From VAZQ01 sp963841105 (GTDB lineage: Bacteria; Pseudomonadota; Alphaproteobacteria; Rhizobiales; Xanthobacteraceae), in assembly GCA_963841105.1 (NCBI GenBank), contig CAWJCB010000001.1:1-64000 (forward strand): a stretch of 64,000 bases of DNA, written 5' to 3'. Below the pieces are notes generated by a model. The model had not been told where the DNA came from. It saw nothing but the letters and a program-made list of their open reading frames with translations, and searched no databases. Shown here piece by piece: positions 44,096 to 53,264 of the stretch. Position 1 is the first letter of the stretch. Every line of letters starts with the position of its first letter. Made by a program: the position numbers and the translations under genes.

Positions 44096-45041
44096 CCGTC
44101 GCGAAGACACGGCGACTCGCCTGGAGCAATTGCGTCAAAGATTAGGTACTTCAACCGACTTAGCCGCCCGAAAAGCCTGTGCTTACGCGACCGGATCATT
44201 TGGAAGGTGCGAAGCCGGCCGGTTCAGCGACCTGGATTTGTTTATAGTCGGCAAGAACAATGGAATTAAGGGTGCGGATGGCAGGGAAGGCAGCCTGCTG
44301 AAGGAGTTGGACGCTGTCTGCATAAAGGCAGATCTTATTGGGGCGACGCGAGCGCTGGGTATTCCCGAATTTTCCGGTGACGGTCGATACTTGGTTCACT
44401 ATTCCGTGGATGACTTTACGAAGACGCTCGGACAGCCTGAGGACGACATCGAAAACACATTCACAGCACGCCTTCTTCTGCTGCTTGAGAGTTGCGCTCT
44501 TCTGGGAGAAGAGGTGCACCTCGAAGTGATCAAAGAGGTGATAAAGGCGTATTGGCGCGATTACGAAGATCATAAATCAGACTTCATCCCTGCGTTCTTG
44601 GCGAACGACATCATACGTTTGTGGCGCACGTTCTGCGTGAATTATGAGGCGAGAACGCAACGCGCGCCGGAAGATGAAAAAGCAAAGGGAAAACTAAAGA
44701 ACTACAAATTAAAACACAGCCGAATGTTGACGTGTTATTCTGCGCTACTTTATCTCCTGGCTTTCTACCGGATGGCAAATACCGTCACCCCAGACGACGC
44801 GCTTGCCATGAGCCAGCTAACGCCCACGGCTCGTTTGGAATGGCTCCTTCAACAGAAAAGTCTTGATAGTTCTCACACCATCATAAGAGAGATTTTGCAG
44901 CAGTACGACCAGTTCTTGGAAAGGACGAATGTGACCGAGAACACGTTGCTGCAGCAGTTCCACGATAAGGAAAGAAGTCGAAAGCTTATTGTGGCCGCTT
45001 ACAGTTTTGGCCTGCCCCCGGTTCCGCAGACACCGAGTTAG
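44079..45041 (+). pseudogene. Polymerase-beta-type nucleotidyltransferase, 3' end replaced by IS3
   Basis: It starts at GTG 44079 (GGGAGGGGG upstream), inside the exonuclease gene. GSFGR (residues 39-43) and SDLDLF (50-55; Asp 51, Asp 53) form the Pol-beta NTase metal site. A helical C-terminal region follows. The last eleven codons (GLPPVPQTPS and the stop) lie inside the left end of IS3 (45008). Removing the IS and one TTT restores AAYSF-GDLIFDALASIGG downstream in phase, about 360 residues in all. The truncation may leave the NTase core active. Whether it modifies protein or RNA is unknown. Confidence 0.8.
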
Positions 45042-45068
45042 GTGCTTTGATGGAGCTGGAGGTGGGTC

Positions 45069-45359
45069 ATGGAGAGACGGAAGTTTACCCGCGAGTTCAA
45101 GTTTGAGGCGGTGCGCCTGATCAAGGATCGCGGCGTGTCCTATGTGCAGGCATCGCAAGACCTCGGCGTGCATACGTCGCAGTTGCGCGATTGGGTGAAG
45201 AAGTTCGCCGACGATCCGCAATACGCCTTTCCTGGGCACGGCCAGATGAAGCCGGAGCAGCTTGAGATCGCCCGTCTCAAGCGAGAGGTCACGAAACTGA
45301 AGGCGGAGCGAGACATCCTAAAAAAAGCCGCGGCCTACTTCGCGAAGGAATCGACGTGA
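45069..45359 (+). CDS. IS3 transposase OrfA
   Basis: A 96-residue HTH and leucine-zipper protein (MERRKFTREFKFEAVRLIKDRGVSYVQASQDLGV...ERDILKKAAAYFAKEST). A run of seven A near 45320-45326 (A AAA AAG) forms the classic -1 slippery site. The -1 frame is open from there into orfB, so a full OrfAB transposase can be made. Confidence 0.95.
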   Translation: MERRKFTREFKFEAVRLIKDRGVSYVQASQDLGVHTSQLRDWVKKFADDPQYAFPGHGQMKPEQLEIARLKREVTKLKAERDILKKAAAYFAKEST

Positions 45360-46222
45360 AGTTCGATTTCATTGTGAAGCACCGGGGGGTCTGGCCTGCG
45401 GATTGGTTGTGCGAGGCGCTCGGTGTCTCGCGAGGCGGCTTCTATGCTTGGCTGACGCGGCCACGCAGTCAGCGCAGCCGCAGCGATGAGGAGCTTGGTG
45501 CGAAGGTTCGTGCCAGCTTCCTTGCGAGCGATCGAACCTACGGCGCCAGGCGGGTGTGGCACGACCTGTTGGCCGAAGGGGTATCTTGCGGGCGGCATCG
45601 GATCGAGCGGTTGATGCGGCTACAGGCGCTTAAAGCGCGTCCGCGACGGCGCCGCCTGCCGCCCGATCTGGGTGAGCGGCAGGCCGACGCCGTCGCGCCA
45701 AACGTGCTCGACCGCAGCTTCGAAGCGCCCGCACCAAACCGCAAATGGATCGCTGACTTCACCTATATCTGGACAGCGCAAGGCTGGCTGTATGTAGCTG
45801 CCGTCGTCGATCTCTTCTCTCGCCGCGTTGTCGGGTGGTCGATGAGCGCAGCAATGACAGCACAGCTTGTCACGGATGCCCTGGTGATGGCGATCTGGCG
45901 CCGGGGCAAGCCGGATGCGCTGCTGCATCACTCTGATCGCGGCAGTCAATACACCAGCGAGCAGTTCCAGCGGTTGATGGCCGACCATGGCCTCGTCTGT
46001 TCGATGAGCCGTTCGGGCAATGTCTGGGACAACGCCGCAATGGAGAGCTTCTTCTCGTCGTTGAAGACCGAGCGCACAGCGCGCAAGCTGTATCGCACGC
46101 GCGATGAGGCCAAGGCAGATGTGTTCGACTACATCGAGCGGTTCTACAATCCGAAGCGCAGGCACTCTACAATCGGATATCGGAGCCCCATGGAGTTCGA
46201 GAGGCAGGCTGGACTAGCTTAA
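45356..46222 (+). CDS. IS3 transposase OrfB (DDE domain)
   Basis: A 288-residue protein in the -1 frame relative to orfA, overlapping it by 4 bases (GTGA). The catalytic triad is in KWIADFTYIWTAQGWLY (Asp), LLHHSDRGSQYTS (Asp) and NAAMESFFSSLKTE (Glu). HSTIGYRSPMEFE is the usual end. It is complete and apparently intact. Confidence 0.96.
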   Translation: MKFDFIVKHRGVWPADWLCEALGVSRGGFYAWLTRPRSQRSRSDEELGAKVRASFLASDRTYGARRVWHDLLAEGVSCGRHRIERLMRLQALKARPRRRRLPPDLGERQADAVAPNVLDRSFEAPAPNRKWIADFTYIWTAQGWLYVAAVVDLFSRRVVGWSMSAAMTAQLVTDALVMAIWRRGKPDALLHHSDRGSQYTSEQFQRLMADHGLVCSMSRSGNVWDNAAMESFFSSLKTERTARKLYRTRDEAKADVFDYIERFYNPKRRHSTIGYRSPMEFERQAGLA

Positions 46223-46255
46223 GCAGGTGTCATCCAAACCGGGGGCAGGCCATTT

Positions 46256-46409
46256 CGGCGATTTGATCTTTGATGCCTTGGCGAGCATTGGCGGTGCGAC
46301 CAACCAATTCTATCGAGTGCTTATGCGCTACACGGCTGAGAACCTCTTGGGCGTCTCGGCGCGAAAGCGCAGCAGCGGCGCGTCGGGCAAGCTGACGGCG
46401 AGCTTGTAG
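46256..46409 (+). pseudogene. Severed 3' end of the nucleotidyltransferase gene
   Basis: Beyond IS3 the original frame continues as GDLIFDALASIGGATNQFYRVLMRYTAENL and runs to a stop at 46409. The part after about 46351 is antisense to an HNH remnant, so the natural end was probably near there. Phase and the TTT duplication link it to 44079-45007. Confidence 0.7.
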
Positions 46410-46470
46410 ACGCGGTCGAGCGCGGCATGAAGCTCGGTCACCATCGCAAAGATGAACGTGGCGGCGCGGG
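46352..46470 (-). pseudogene. Internal fragment of an HNH-endonuclease-type gene
   Basis: The minus frame reads ATFIFAMVTELHAALDRVYK and LAVSLPDAPLLRFRAET, which I recall as the section just before the catalytic region of an HNH endonuclease family, the same family as the N-terminal remnant at 40303-40403. Similarity stops abruptly at 46352. It abuts the nucleotidyltransferase end, so the exonuclease module may have landed in this gene. Confidence 0.45.
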
Positions 46471-46499
46471 CGCTGGAAGGGGGCGACGCCGGTGGAGAG

Positions 46500-46553
46500 C
46501 AAACCGCGCATAGTCGCTCACGAGGGCGCGGTCGAGATCGAATACGTTTCCCC
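46500..46553 (-). pseudogene. 5' remnant of the DEAD/DEAH helicase gene, copy 2
   Basis: The minus frame reads GNVFDLDRALVSDYARFA, the same helicase beginning as at 41507-41593 but closer to the usual sequence. It is then joined to the HNH fragment. The first codon is GGA in place of a start, so it is dead as it stands. Confidence 0.5.
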
Positions 46554-46928
46554 GCCAGAATCCACGACCCGGAAATCGTCGTAGCAGCCCGTAGCGCCGT
46601 CGAGCCGCTTCGCGAGCTGCAAATTGGGAGTTCGCGATGGTCGTCGCGTGAAACCGTTACTGCCTCAGAGTACAACTGGATGTTTCAACATTAGAGGCTC
46701 TGGAACACTTTCCCGGTTCATTTCAGACTTGCCGATGTTCACTGTTTGTGCTATCGACCGCCGTGGCGACGAGGGGCTGTGTATACTTTAGGTTGAAGTT
46801 TCTACTGCATAACCTCAAAAGATGCGTTTTCCCGGAATGAAACCAAATTTCCCTTTAGAATCAACGATAGGAGGGATTTTGAGGGGTGGTTCTGGCACAA
46901 AAAGACAGGATTCAGCGCCCATATTGGT
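46554..46928. other. Non-coding, relatively AT-rich island edge
   Basis: About 375 bases between the helicase remnant and the amidase end. I see no supportable gene. The AT-rich stretch 46780-46910 is unlike the flanking chromosome and probably belongs to the accessory island. Confidence 0.45.
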
Positions 46929-48405
46929 CTATTTTCCTGCCAAAAGCGGCGGAAGCCGGCGGAAAATTGGATCGGCGGCCGCAGCATAGGCGTGCGCCAG
47001 TTGCAGGCACGCCAGATCGGCCTGGTTGGGGCCGACGATCTGGATGCCGATCGGCAGGCCCGCCTCGCTGAACCCGGCAGGCGCCGCCAGCGCCGGACAT
47101 CCCGACATGGTGATGAGAACGACGCCCTTCATCCACTCGTGGTAGGTTTGCATCCGCCGGCCGGCAAGCTCGCTCGGCCATTTCATCTCGAGCGTCGAAC
47201 GGAAAGAGCTGCGCCGTGGGCACGATCAGATAATCGTATTTTTCGAACAGCCGCCGCACCGCCTGGTACCACTCCGTGCGCACGAGGGAAGCGGCGGCGA
47301 TGTCGTAGGCGGTGAGCTTGAGCCCGCTCTCGATCTCGAATACCGCTTCCGGCTTCAACAGCTTTCGTTTTTCCGCATCCTTGTAGAAGGGAAGAAGCGT
47401 GCCGCCGCTCTGCCACGCGCGCAGGTCATGCCAGGCCTTCCAGACCTGATCGGGCGGATAGTCCGGCGCCGCGTCCTCGACAATCATTCCAAGCCCCGCG
47501 AAGGTCTTGCGCGCGTGCCCGCAGACCTCCAGCACGCCGGGCGCGTACGGCACGGCGCCGTTGAAGTCGCCGGCCCAGGCGACGCGCCTGCCCTTGAGGT
47601 CAACGTCGAGCGGCGCATCGAACATCGTGGCGGAATCGCTGAGCGACAACGGCACGCGCGCGTCGTAGCCGGCCTGGACCGCGAGCAGCATGGCGAGGTC
47701 CGGCACAGTCCTCGCCATCGGGCCGAGCACGCCCATCGACGGCAGCCACGCGTCGCGGCCGTCCGCCGGCACGCGCCCGAAGCTCGTGCGAAAGCCGAGC
47801 ACGTTGTTCCAGCCGGCGGGGTTGCGCAGGCTGCCGCCGTAATCGCTGCCGTCGGCGACGGGGAGCATGCGCAGCGCCAGCGCCACCGCGGCGCCGCCGC
47901 TGCTGCCGCCGGCGGAGCGCGACTGGTCGTAGGCGTTGCGCGTCACGCCGTAGACGGGATTGTAGGTGTGCGAGCCGAGCCCGAACTCGGGCGTGTTCGT
48001 CTTGCCGATGAAGATCGCGCCGGCTTTGCGCAGCCGTTCGACCATGATGCTGTCGGCCGCCGGGACAAAATCCTTCAGGATGGGCGAGCCCATGGTCATG
48101 GGCATGCCCTTGACCGGTGCGAGATCCTTGACCGCGAAGGGAAACCCGTGCAGCGGGCCTGTTGTGTCGCCGCGCGCGAGCTGCGCGTCGCTTTCGCGCG
48201 CCTGCGTCAACAAGTCAGTGCGATCGCGCAGCGCGACAATGGCGTTCACCCGCGGATTGAGGTTGTCGATGTGATCGAGATAGGCCGTCATGACCTCGAC
48301 GCAGGACACCTGGCGGGCGCGGATCGCGCGGCCGAGCGCGACCGCGTCAAGCATGACGATGCCCGAGGCAGCTGCCGGCGCTATCTCCGATGTTGCCGTG
48401 CGCAT
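46929..48405 (-). CDS. Amidase-signature family amidase (frameshifted)
   Basis: About 492 residues from MRTATSEIAPAAASG (48405). The Ser-cisSer-Lys triad is visible: Lys in FPFAVKDLAPVKG, the glycine/serine run SAGGSSGGAAVALALRM and SDYGGSLRNPAGWNNVLGFR. One extra base near 47195 shifts the frame; the C-terminus restores as LEMKWPSELAGRRMQTYHEWMK, GVVLITMSGCPALAAPAGF and GLPIGIQIVGPNQADLACL. It hydrolyses a carboxamide of unknown identity. It is the last gene of a run with a gamma-glutamyltransferase-like and an acyl-CoA dehydrogenase gene on the same strand. Confidence 0.9.
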
Positions 48406-48417
48406 CCGAGCTACAAC

Positions 48418-50221
48418 TCAGCGACCCGCGGCATAGGCCTGCATGCCGCGCGGATTGGCGGCCGCCCGGCGATGCCGGCCGTCGCGACATGCCGCGGTCA
48501 GCCGGCCCTCGCACCAGTCGGCGTCAACCTCGACGATGTGACCGCGCCGTTCAAGCTCGGCCACCGTCGTTTTAGGGAGCCGTCCCTCGACGACGAGGAC
48601 GCCTGGCCGCGCGGTGCGCGGCCAGAACGAGATGGGAAAATGCTCGGAGTGCCAGGCCGGCGCGTCGATGGCTTCCTGCAGATTCATGCCGGCCGCAACG
48701 TGCCGCAGGAAGAGCTGCGTGGTCCACTGATCCTGCTGGTCGCCGCCCGGCGAGCCCCAGGCGAGGTAAGGCTCTCCGTCGCGCAGCGCCAAGGTCGGCG
48801 ACAAGGTGGTGCGCGGCCGCCGGCCCGGCCCAAGCGCCGCGGGATGACCTTCTTCCAGCCAGAACATCTGGGCGCGGGTGCCGAGGCAGAATCCGAGCTC
48901 GGGAATCACCGGAGACGACTGCAGCCAGCCGCCCGACGGCGTCGCCGAGACCATGTTGCCGGCCTGATCGACGATATCGAGATGGACGGTATCGCCGCGC
49001 ATCTGGCCAAGACGGCCGACGGTCGGCTCGCCCGCCCCCATTCCGGCGACCGCGCGCCGCTTCCCGTCCTCGCGCCGCAGCTTCACCACGGCGCCGAAAC
49101 CGGCAACCGAACCGGGCCGCAGTTCATGCGAGGCCTCGCCGGCGACGAGCTTGCGGCGCGCATCGTTGTAGGCGTCGGAGAGGAGCGTGGCGATCGGCAC
49201 TTCCGCATGGTCCGGATCGCCGTAGAATTTCTCCCTGTCGGCGTAAGCGAGCTTGGAGCATTCCACGAGAATGTGCACGAACTCGGCGCTCGTGGGATCG
49301 GCGCCGTCAAGGTCAAAGCCCTTGAGCAGCGCCAGCTGCTGCAGCATGACCGGCCCTTGCGACCATGGACCGGCCTTGCACACGGTATAGCGGCCGTAAT
49401 CGTAGCTCAGCGGCGCCTCGACATGGGCATGCCAGCGCGCCATGTCATCCCCGGTGAGAACGCCGTGGTGGGGCTCGCCGCTCGTATCCAGAGCGGCTTC
49501 CTCGCGGCAGAAGCGGTCGATCGCCTCGGCGATGAAGCCGTGCGACCAGGCGCGGCGCGCCGCTTCGATCTGGTCGACGCGGTCGCCCCCGGCGCTTGCC
49601 GCCTCGCGCAGCACGCGCGAATAGGCCTGCGCCAGGGCTGGATTGGTGAAGAGCGTACCGGGCGCCGGCACCTTGTCGCCGGGCAGGTACACCGCCGCCG
49701 ATGTCGGCCAATGCTTGCGAAAAAGTTCAGCCACGGTGCCGATGGTGGCGTTTGCCCGTTCCGCCAGCGGATGCCCGTGCCGGGCATAGTGGATCGCCGG
49801 CGATAGAACGTCGGCGATGCTCCATGGTGCCGTAGTCGCGCAGCAGCAGCATCCAGGTGTCGAACGCCGCCGGCACGCACGCCGCAAGCAGCCCGGTGCC
49901 GGGCACCATGTCGAGGCCGAGGCCGCGATAATGCGCGATGGTGGCTCGTGCCGGCGCCGGCCCCTGGCCGCAGATCACTTCCGTCCCGCGCCTGCGCACA
50001 TCATTGACGATGATCGGCGCCTCGCCGCCGGGTCCGTTGAGATGCGGCTCGACCACCTGCAGCGTGAACGCCGTGGCCACCGCCGCATCGAATGCGTTGC
50101 CGCCTTTCTCCAGCGTCGCCATCCCCACCGCGGTGGCGATCCAGTGCGTCGAGGCGACCACGCCAAAGGTGCCGTCGATCTCCGGGCGGGTCGTGAACGG
50201 GTTTGGATTGATGTTTTTCAC
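48418..50221 (-). CDS. Gamma-glutamyltransferase family protein (frameshifted)
   Basis: About 600 residues from MKNINPNPFTTRPEIDGTFGVVASTHWIATAVGM (50221). The large-subunit part has GGNAFDAAVATAFTLQVVEPHLNGPGGEAP. The autocleavage/nucleophile Thr is in GDTVHLDIVDQAGNMVS, followed by the oxyanion serine-rich TPSGGW. One extra A near 49822 (DYGT|WSIADVLSPAIHYARHG) splits the frame. No clear signal peptide is seen, so it may act in the cytoplasm, unlike typical Ggt. With the adjacent amidase, a role in amide or glutamyl catabolism is inferred. Confidence 0.88.
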
Positions 50222-50248
50222 GTGCGGCTCAGGTGATGAATCGTTCGG

Positions 50249-51469
50249 CTAAACGAACGCCTGAATTCCGGTCTGGGCGCGGCCCAGGATGAGCGCGTGG
50301 ATATCGTGCGTGCCCTCGTAGGTATTGACCGTCTCCAGATTGCACATGACGCGCATCACGTGGAACTCGTCGGAGATGCCGTTGCCGCCGTGCATGTCAC
50401 GCGCCGACCGTGCGATCTCCAGAGCCTTGCCGCAGTTGTTGCGCTTGAGCAGCGAGATCGCGGCCGGCGCCGCCCTCCCTTCCTCCAATAGTCGGCCGAG
50501 ACGCAGCGCCGCATGCAGGCCGAGCGTGATCTCCGTCTGCATGTCGGCAAGCTTCTTCTGAACGAGCTGATTGGCGGCGAGCGGCCGGCCGAATTGCTTG
50601 CGCTCCAGCACGTATTGCCGTGCCCGATGCCAGCAGAACTCGGCGGCGCCGATGGCGCCCCAGGCAATCCCGGCACGGGCAACATTGAGGCAGGAGAACG
50701 GACCGGCGAGCCCTTTCGCGTTCGGCAGCAGGTTCTCCTCGGGCACGAAAACATCCTCCAGCACGATCTCGCCGGTGGATGACGCGCGCAACGAGAGCTT
50801 GCCGGCGATCTTCGGCGTTGAAAATCCCCGGCTGGCGCGCTCGACCACGAAACCGCGGATCACCCCGTCGAGCTTGGCCCAGACCACCGCGACATCGGCG
50901 ACCGGCGCATTGGTGATCCACATCTTGTTGCCCGTCAGCCGATATCCTCCGGATGCCTTCTCGGCGCGGGTGGCCATCGATCCCGGATCGGAGCCGTGAT
51001 CCGGCTCGGTCAGCCCGAAGCAGCCGACGAGCTCGCCGGTTGCGAGCTTCGGCAAGTACTTTCTGCGCTGTGCCTCGCTTCCGAACGTGAAGATAGGGTG
51101 CATGACCAGAGAGGATTGCACGGACATGGCGGAGCGATAGCCGGAATCAACGCGTTCGACCTCGCGCGTGATCAGCCCATAGGCAACGTAGCCAAGCCCG
51201 GCCCCGCCGTACTCTTCCGGAATGGTGGCGCCGAGCAGGCCGAGCGACCCCATGTCCTTGACAATCGAACGATCAAAACGCTCCTCGCGATTGTCGAGAA
51301 GCACGCGCGGGAAAAGCTTGTCCTGGGCATAGCCGCGCGCAGTATCGCGCACCATGCGTTCTTCCGGAGAAAGCTCGCTCTCCAGATCGAGCGGATCATC
51401 CCAATTGAATGAAGCTTCGTTGGGCGCGGCCTGGGACGGATGATCCAGCTTCTCGGCAACCTGCGACAT
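50249..51469 (-). CDS. gcdH: Acyl-CoA dehydrogenase, glutaryl-CoA dehydrogenase type
   Basis: A complete 406-residue flavoenzyme. Signatures are IPEEYGGAGLGYVAYGLI, CFGLTEPDHGSDPGSM, NKMWITNAPVADV and MHGGNGISDEFHVMRVMCNLE. The catalytic Glu lies in NTYEGTHDIHALILGRAQTG, the characteristic end of glutaryl-CoA dehydrogenase. It oxidises and decarboxylates glutaryl-CoA to crotonyl-CoA in lysine/tryptophan/benzoate-type catabolism. It stands 27 bases upstream of the gamma-glutamyltransferase-like gene and has no frameshift. Confidence 0.92.
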   Translation of the reverse strand: MSQVAEKLDHPSQAAPNEASFNWDDPLDLESELSPEERMVRDTARGYAQDKLFPRVLLDNREERFDRSIVKDMGSLGLLGATIPEEYGGAGLGYVAYGLITREVERVDSGYRSAMSVQSSLVMHPIFTFGSEAQRRKYLPKLATGELVGCFGLTEPDHGSDPGSMATRAEKASGGYRLTGNKMWITNAPVADVAVVWAKLDGVIRGFVVERASRGFSTPKIAGKLSLRASSTGEIVLEDVFVPEENLLPNAKGLAGPFSCLNVARAGIAWGAIGAAEFCWHRARQYVLERKQFGRPLAANQLVQKKLADMQTEITLGLHAALRLGRLLEEGRAAPAAISLLKRNNCGKALEIARSARDMHGGNGISDEFHVMRVMCNLETVNTYEGTHDIHALILGRAQTGIQAFV

Positions 51470-51609
51470 GACATGCTCCCGCTTGGGATCGGCCGTCGGT
51501 CCTTGAGGGAACGCGGCGCCGCCGACGCCTTGGACTGATCCATTGTGCGGAAATAACTGTTATCCGATTGAGGCGCTCTGGTCACCGCATCAGCCGGATA
51601 TTTTTCCAG

Positions 51610-51705
51610 CCCCGTCATGGCCGGACTTGTTCCGGCCATCCATGTCTTTGCTGGCTGCAAGAAAGACGTGGATGCGCGGGACAAGCCCGCGCATGACGAT
51701 GCCGG
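51610..51705. repeat. Interspersed repeat (GTCATGGCCGGACTTGTTCCGGCCATCCA type)
   Basis: Inverted halves around TGCTGGCTGCAAGAAAGACGTGGATG; same family as 37406-37490. It lies between gcdH and a secreted protein gene. Confidence 0.6.
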
Positions 51706-51712
51706 GTGAAGC

Positions 51713-52153
51713 TCACCATACGAGCTTGTAGCGCGGAATCATCGCCACGACGACGCGCGTCTCTGGATTGACCAACAAAATGCGATCTTCCAGCTTCAGG
51801 AATTTGTGGGCGCTTAGGCGCGGGATTTCCCTGACGACGCTGGCAGGCAACTCCTGCAACAGCTGCTCGCGCGGCAGCCTCTCCGCCAAGCCCGGCAGAC
51901 GCGCATCGCCGCGCACCGCATCAGGAAAACCAAGCAAGTATTGGAAGATGCGGTCCTGTTGCTCATCCGTCAGCGCCAAGCTCCCGCGGTCGGAGCGCAC
52001 AGCACCGACGCTCCCGGTAGTTTCATGGCGCGCTTCCCCGGCACGAGCGCTTCCGGACGCCGCAAAGACCAAAATCGCGCACCCCGCCGCGGCAAGACCT
52101 ACCGCTGACATGGTTACAATCGTGGTAAAGCAATTGCAAAAGCGACGGGACAT
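51713..52153 (-). CDS. Secreted protein with DUF1236-like tail
   Basis: About 146 residues from MSRRFCNCFTTIVTMSAVG (52153); a GTG start 7 codons upstream is possible. A signal peptide (AAAGCAILVFAASGSARA) leads to a mature region with LTDEQQDRIFQYLLGFP, PREQLLQELPASVVREIPRL and the ending DRILLVNPETRVVVAMIPRYKLVW. This tail (RILxVxPxTRxVV) is like DUF1236 proteins of Hyphomicrobiales. It is probably periplasmic, with no known function. Confidence 0.6.
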   Translation of the reverse strand: MSRRFCNCFTTIVTMSAVGLAAAGCAILVFAASGSARAGEARHETTGSVGAVRSDRGSLALTDEQQDRIFQYLLGFPDAVRGDARLPGLAERLPREQLLQELPASVVREIPRLSAHKFLKLEDRILLVNPETRVVVAMIPRYKLVW

Positions 52154-52274
52154 GACGTTTGCCGGCACCAACACGCATGCCTTGTCTAAAACGCGCCCTC
52201 TTCCACCTCGTTAAAGCCAACGCTCCACGGATGATTTTGTTCTGGGCTGTTGCCGCCGCGCCGCAGACGATCCA

Positions 52275-52390
52275 CGGCCCCTCATCCTGAGGAGGCGCGC
52301 AGCGCCGTCTCGAAGGATAGTGACTGGAGCGATCTCGCTTGCGGCCGTCCTTCGAGATGCCCGCTACGCGGGCTCCTCAGGACGAGGCTG
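52275..52390. repeat. Interspersed repeat (CTCATCCTGAGGAG...CTCCTCAGGACGAG)
   Basis: Opposed ends CTCATCCTGAGGAG and CTCCTCAGGACGAG with an inner GTCTCGAAGGA/TCCTTCGAGA pair: a long imperfect hairpin common in Bradyrhizobium-type genomes. The region 52200-52465 has no gene. Confidence 0.7.
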
Positions 52391-52470
52391 GTGGTATTGA
52401 TGATTAGAACTAAGGAAACGCTGACCTGGAGTTCTACTGGATGCCCGCATGCGCGGGTATCGCCATAAAA

Positions 52471-52501
52471 AATTCCGGCGGCCGCGGGGGCCGCCGGAAT
52501 T
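52471..52501 (-). terminator. Rho-independent terminator
   Basis: Perfect 13-base arms AATTCCGGCGGCC (52471-52483) and GGCCGCCGGAATT (52489-52501). On the minus strand a T-run follows. It ends the secreted-protein gene at 52529. Confidence 0.85.
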
Positions 52502-52528
52502 GACCTTGTGCCGTGCCGCGGAGAGTGA

Positions 52529-53116
52529 TCAGTCGTTGACTTCAGAAACGACGTCGCCGGTCACGGGGTCGATCACAATAAGTCGATTGTTGAAATAGCG
52601 ATAGGGCCGGACCGTCGTAACAACCGGCTGGGCAATGGGCGCCAAGGCGTAGCTCTCCGTGACGCGTGGGCCGTAGTCCACCACGAGCGGTCGCCTGACA
52701 ACACGCGGAGCCGGCAAGGGCGCCAGTGCATAGGCGTCGGTGACGGCCGGGCGATAGGCGTAGTCGACAGCGGCGGGTCGCGTGACGACCGGCCCGGTCG
52801 TCTCGCTGACGATGCGCTCCTTCACGATTGGTCCGCGTCCACGCCCCTGCGGAATGATGGTGCGACTGACCACGGTGCGCTGCGTCCGGCCGACAGCAAC
52901 GGCCGGCGCGGAGACGACCGGCTCATATGCGTAGGCGTTGTAGGCCGGTGCGTACGAATTGTAGACGCGCGGAACGTAGCGCTCCTGATAGACAGCGCGC
53001 GGTCGATAGACACGAGCGCCATAGTCCTGCTCATAGACCCAGGTCTGGGCCAGGGCCGGCCCAGTCACGCCGGCGAAAGCGAGTGCAAGACATGCGGTGC
53101 GAACATGCGTAGTCAT
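52529..53116 (-). CDS. Secreted Tyr/Pro/Val-rich protein with DUF1236-like end
   Basis: 195 residues: signal peptide (VRTACLALAFAGVTGPALAQ), then low-complexity repeats rich in Tyr, Arg, Val and Pro (e.g. DYGARVYRPRAVYQERYVPRVY, DAYALAPLPAPRVVRRPLVVDYG, ESYALAPIAQPVV). It ends in RLIVIDPVTGDVVSEVND, close to the DUF1236 motif. It is probably periplasmic or surface-exposed. It has its own strong terminator. No function is known. Confidence 0.7.
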   Translation of the reverse strand: MTTHVRTACLALAFAGVTGPALAQTWVYEQDYGARVYRPRAVYQERYVPRVYNSYAPAYNAYAYEPVVSAPAVAVGRTQRTVVSRTIIPQGRGRGPIVKERIVSETTGPVVTRPAAVDYAYRPAVTDAYALAPLPAPRVVRRPLVVDYGPRVTESYALAPIAQPVVTTVRPYRYFNNRLIVIDPVTGDVVSEVND

Positions 53117-53264
53117 GATGTGCTCCTCTGCCCGGGGATACGCGAACGGAAATCAACGCCGCTTGCGGCGTCAGCGTTCCCTCGTTGCCGATGCGATCCT
53201 ATCGGTTGCCGGGCGGAGGAGCAAACGTCCACGTGCGAGGAGGTGCGAGAGGCGGTAGCAGCTG

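Larger units (their letters stand above)
45008..46252 (+). mobile_element. IS3-family insertion sequence
   Basis: 1245 bases with ends TGGCCTGCCCCCGGTT (45008-45023) and its inverse at 46237-46252; the next bases match partially (GACACC/GGTGTC). It is flanked by 3-base direct repeats TTT (45005-45007, 46253-46255), as expected of IS3. It contains orfA and orfB in the -1 relationship. It has interrupted the nucleotidyltransferase gene. Confidence 0.92.

Noticed and set aside
44079..45041. CBASS-type CD-NTase
   Set aside because: The GSFGR...SDLDLF core fits Pol-beta enzymes generally, but no CBASS effector or ancillary gene is present and the partner is a DEDDh exonuclease.
47428..49806. 792-codon plus-strand open frame
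   Set aside because: It is antisense to the amidase and gamma-glutamyltransferase-like genes, both with clear catalytic motifs; a GC-rich shadow frame.
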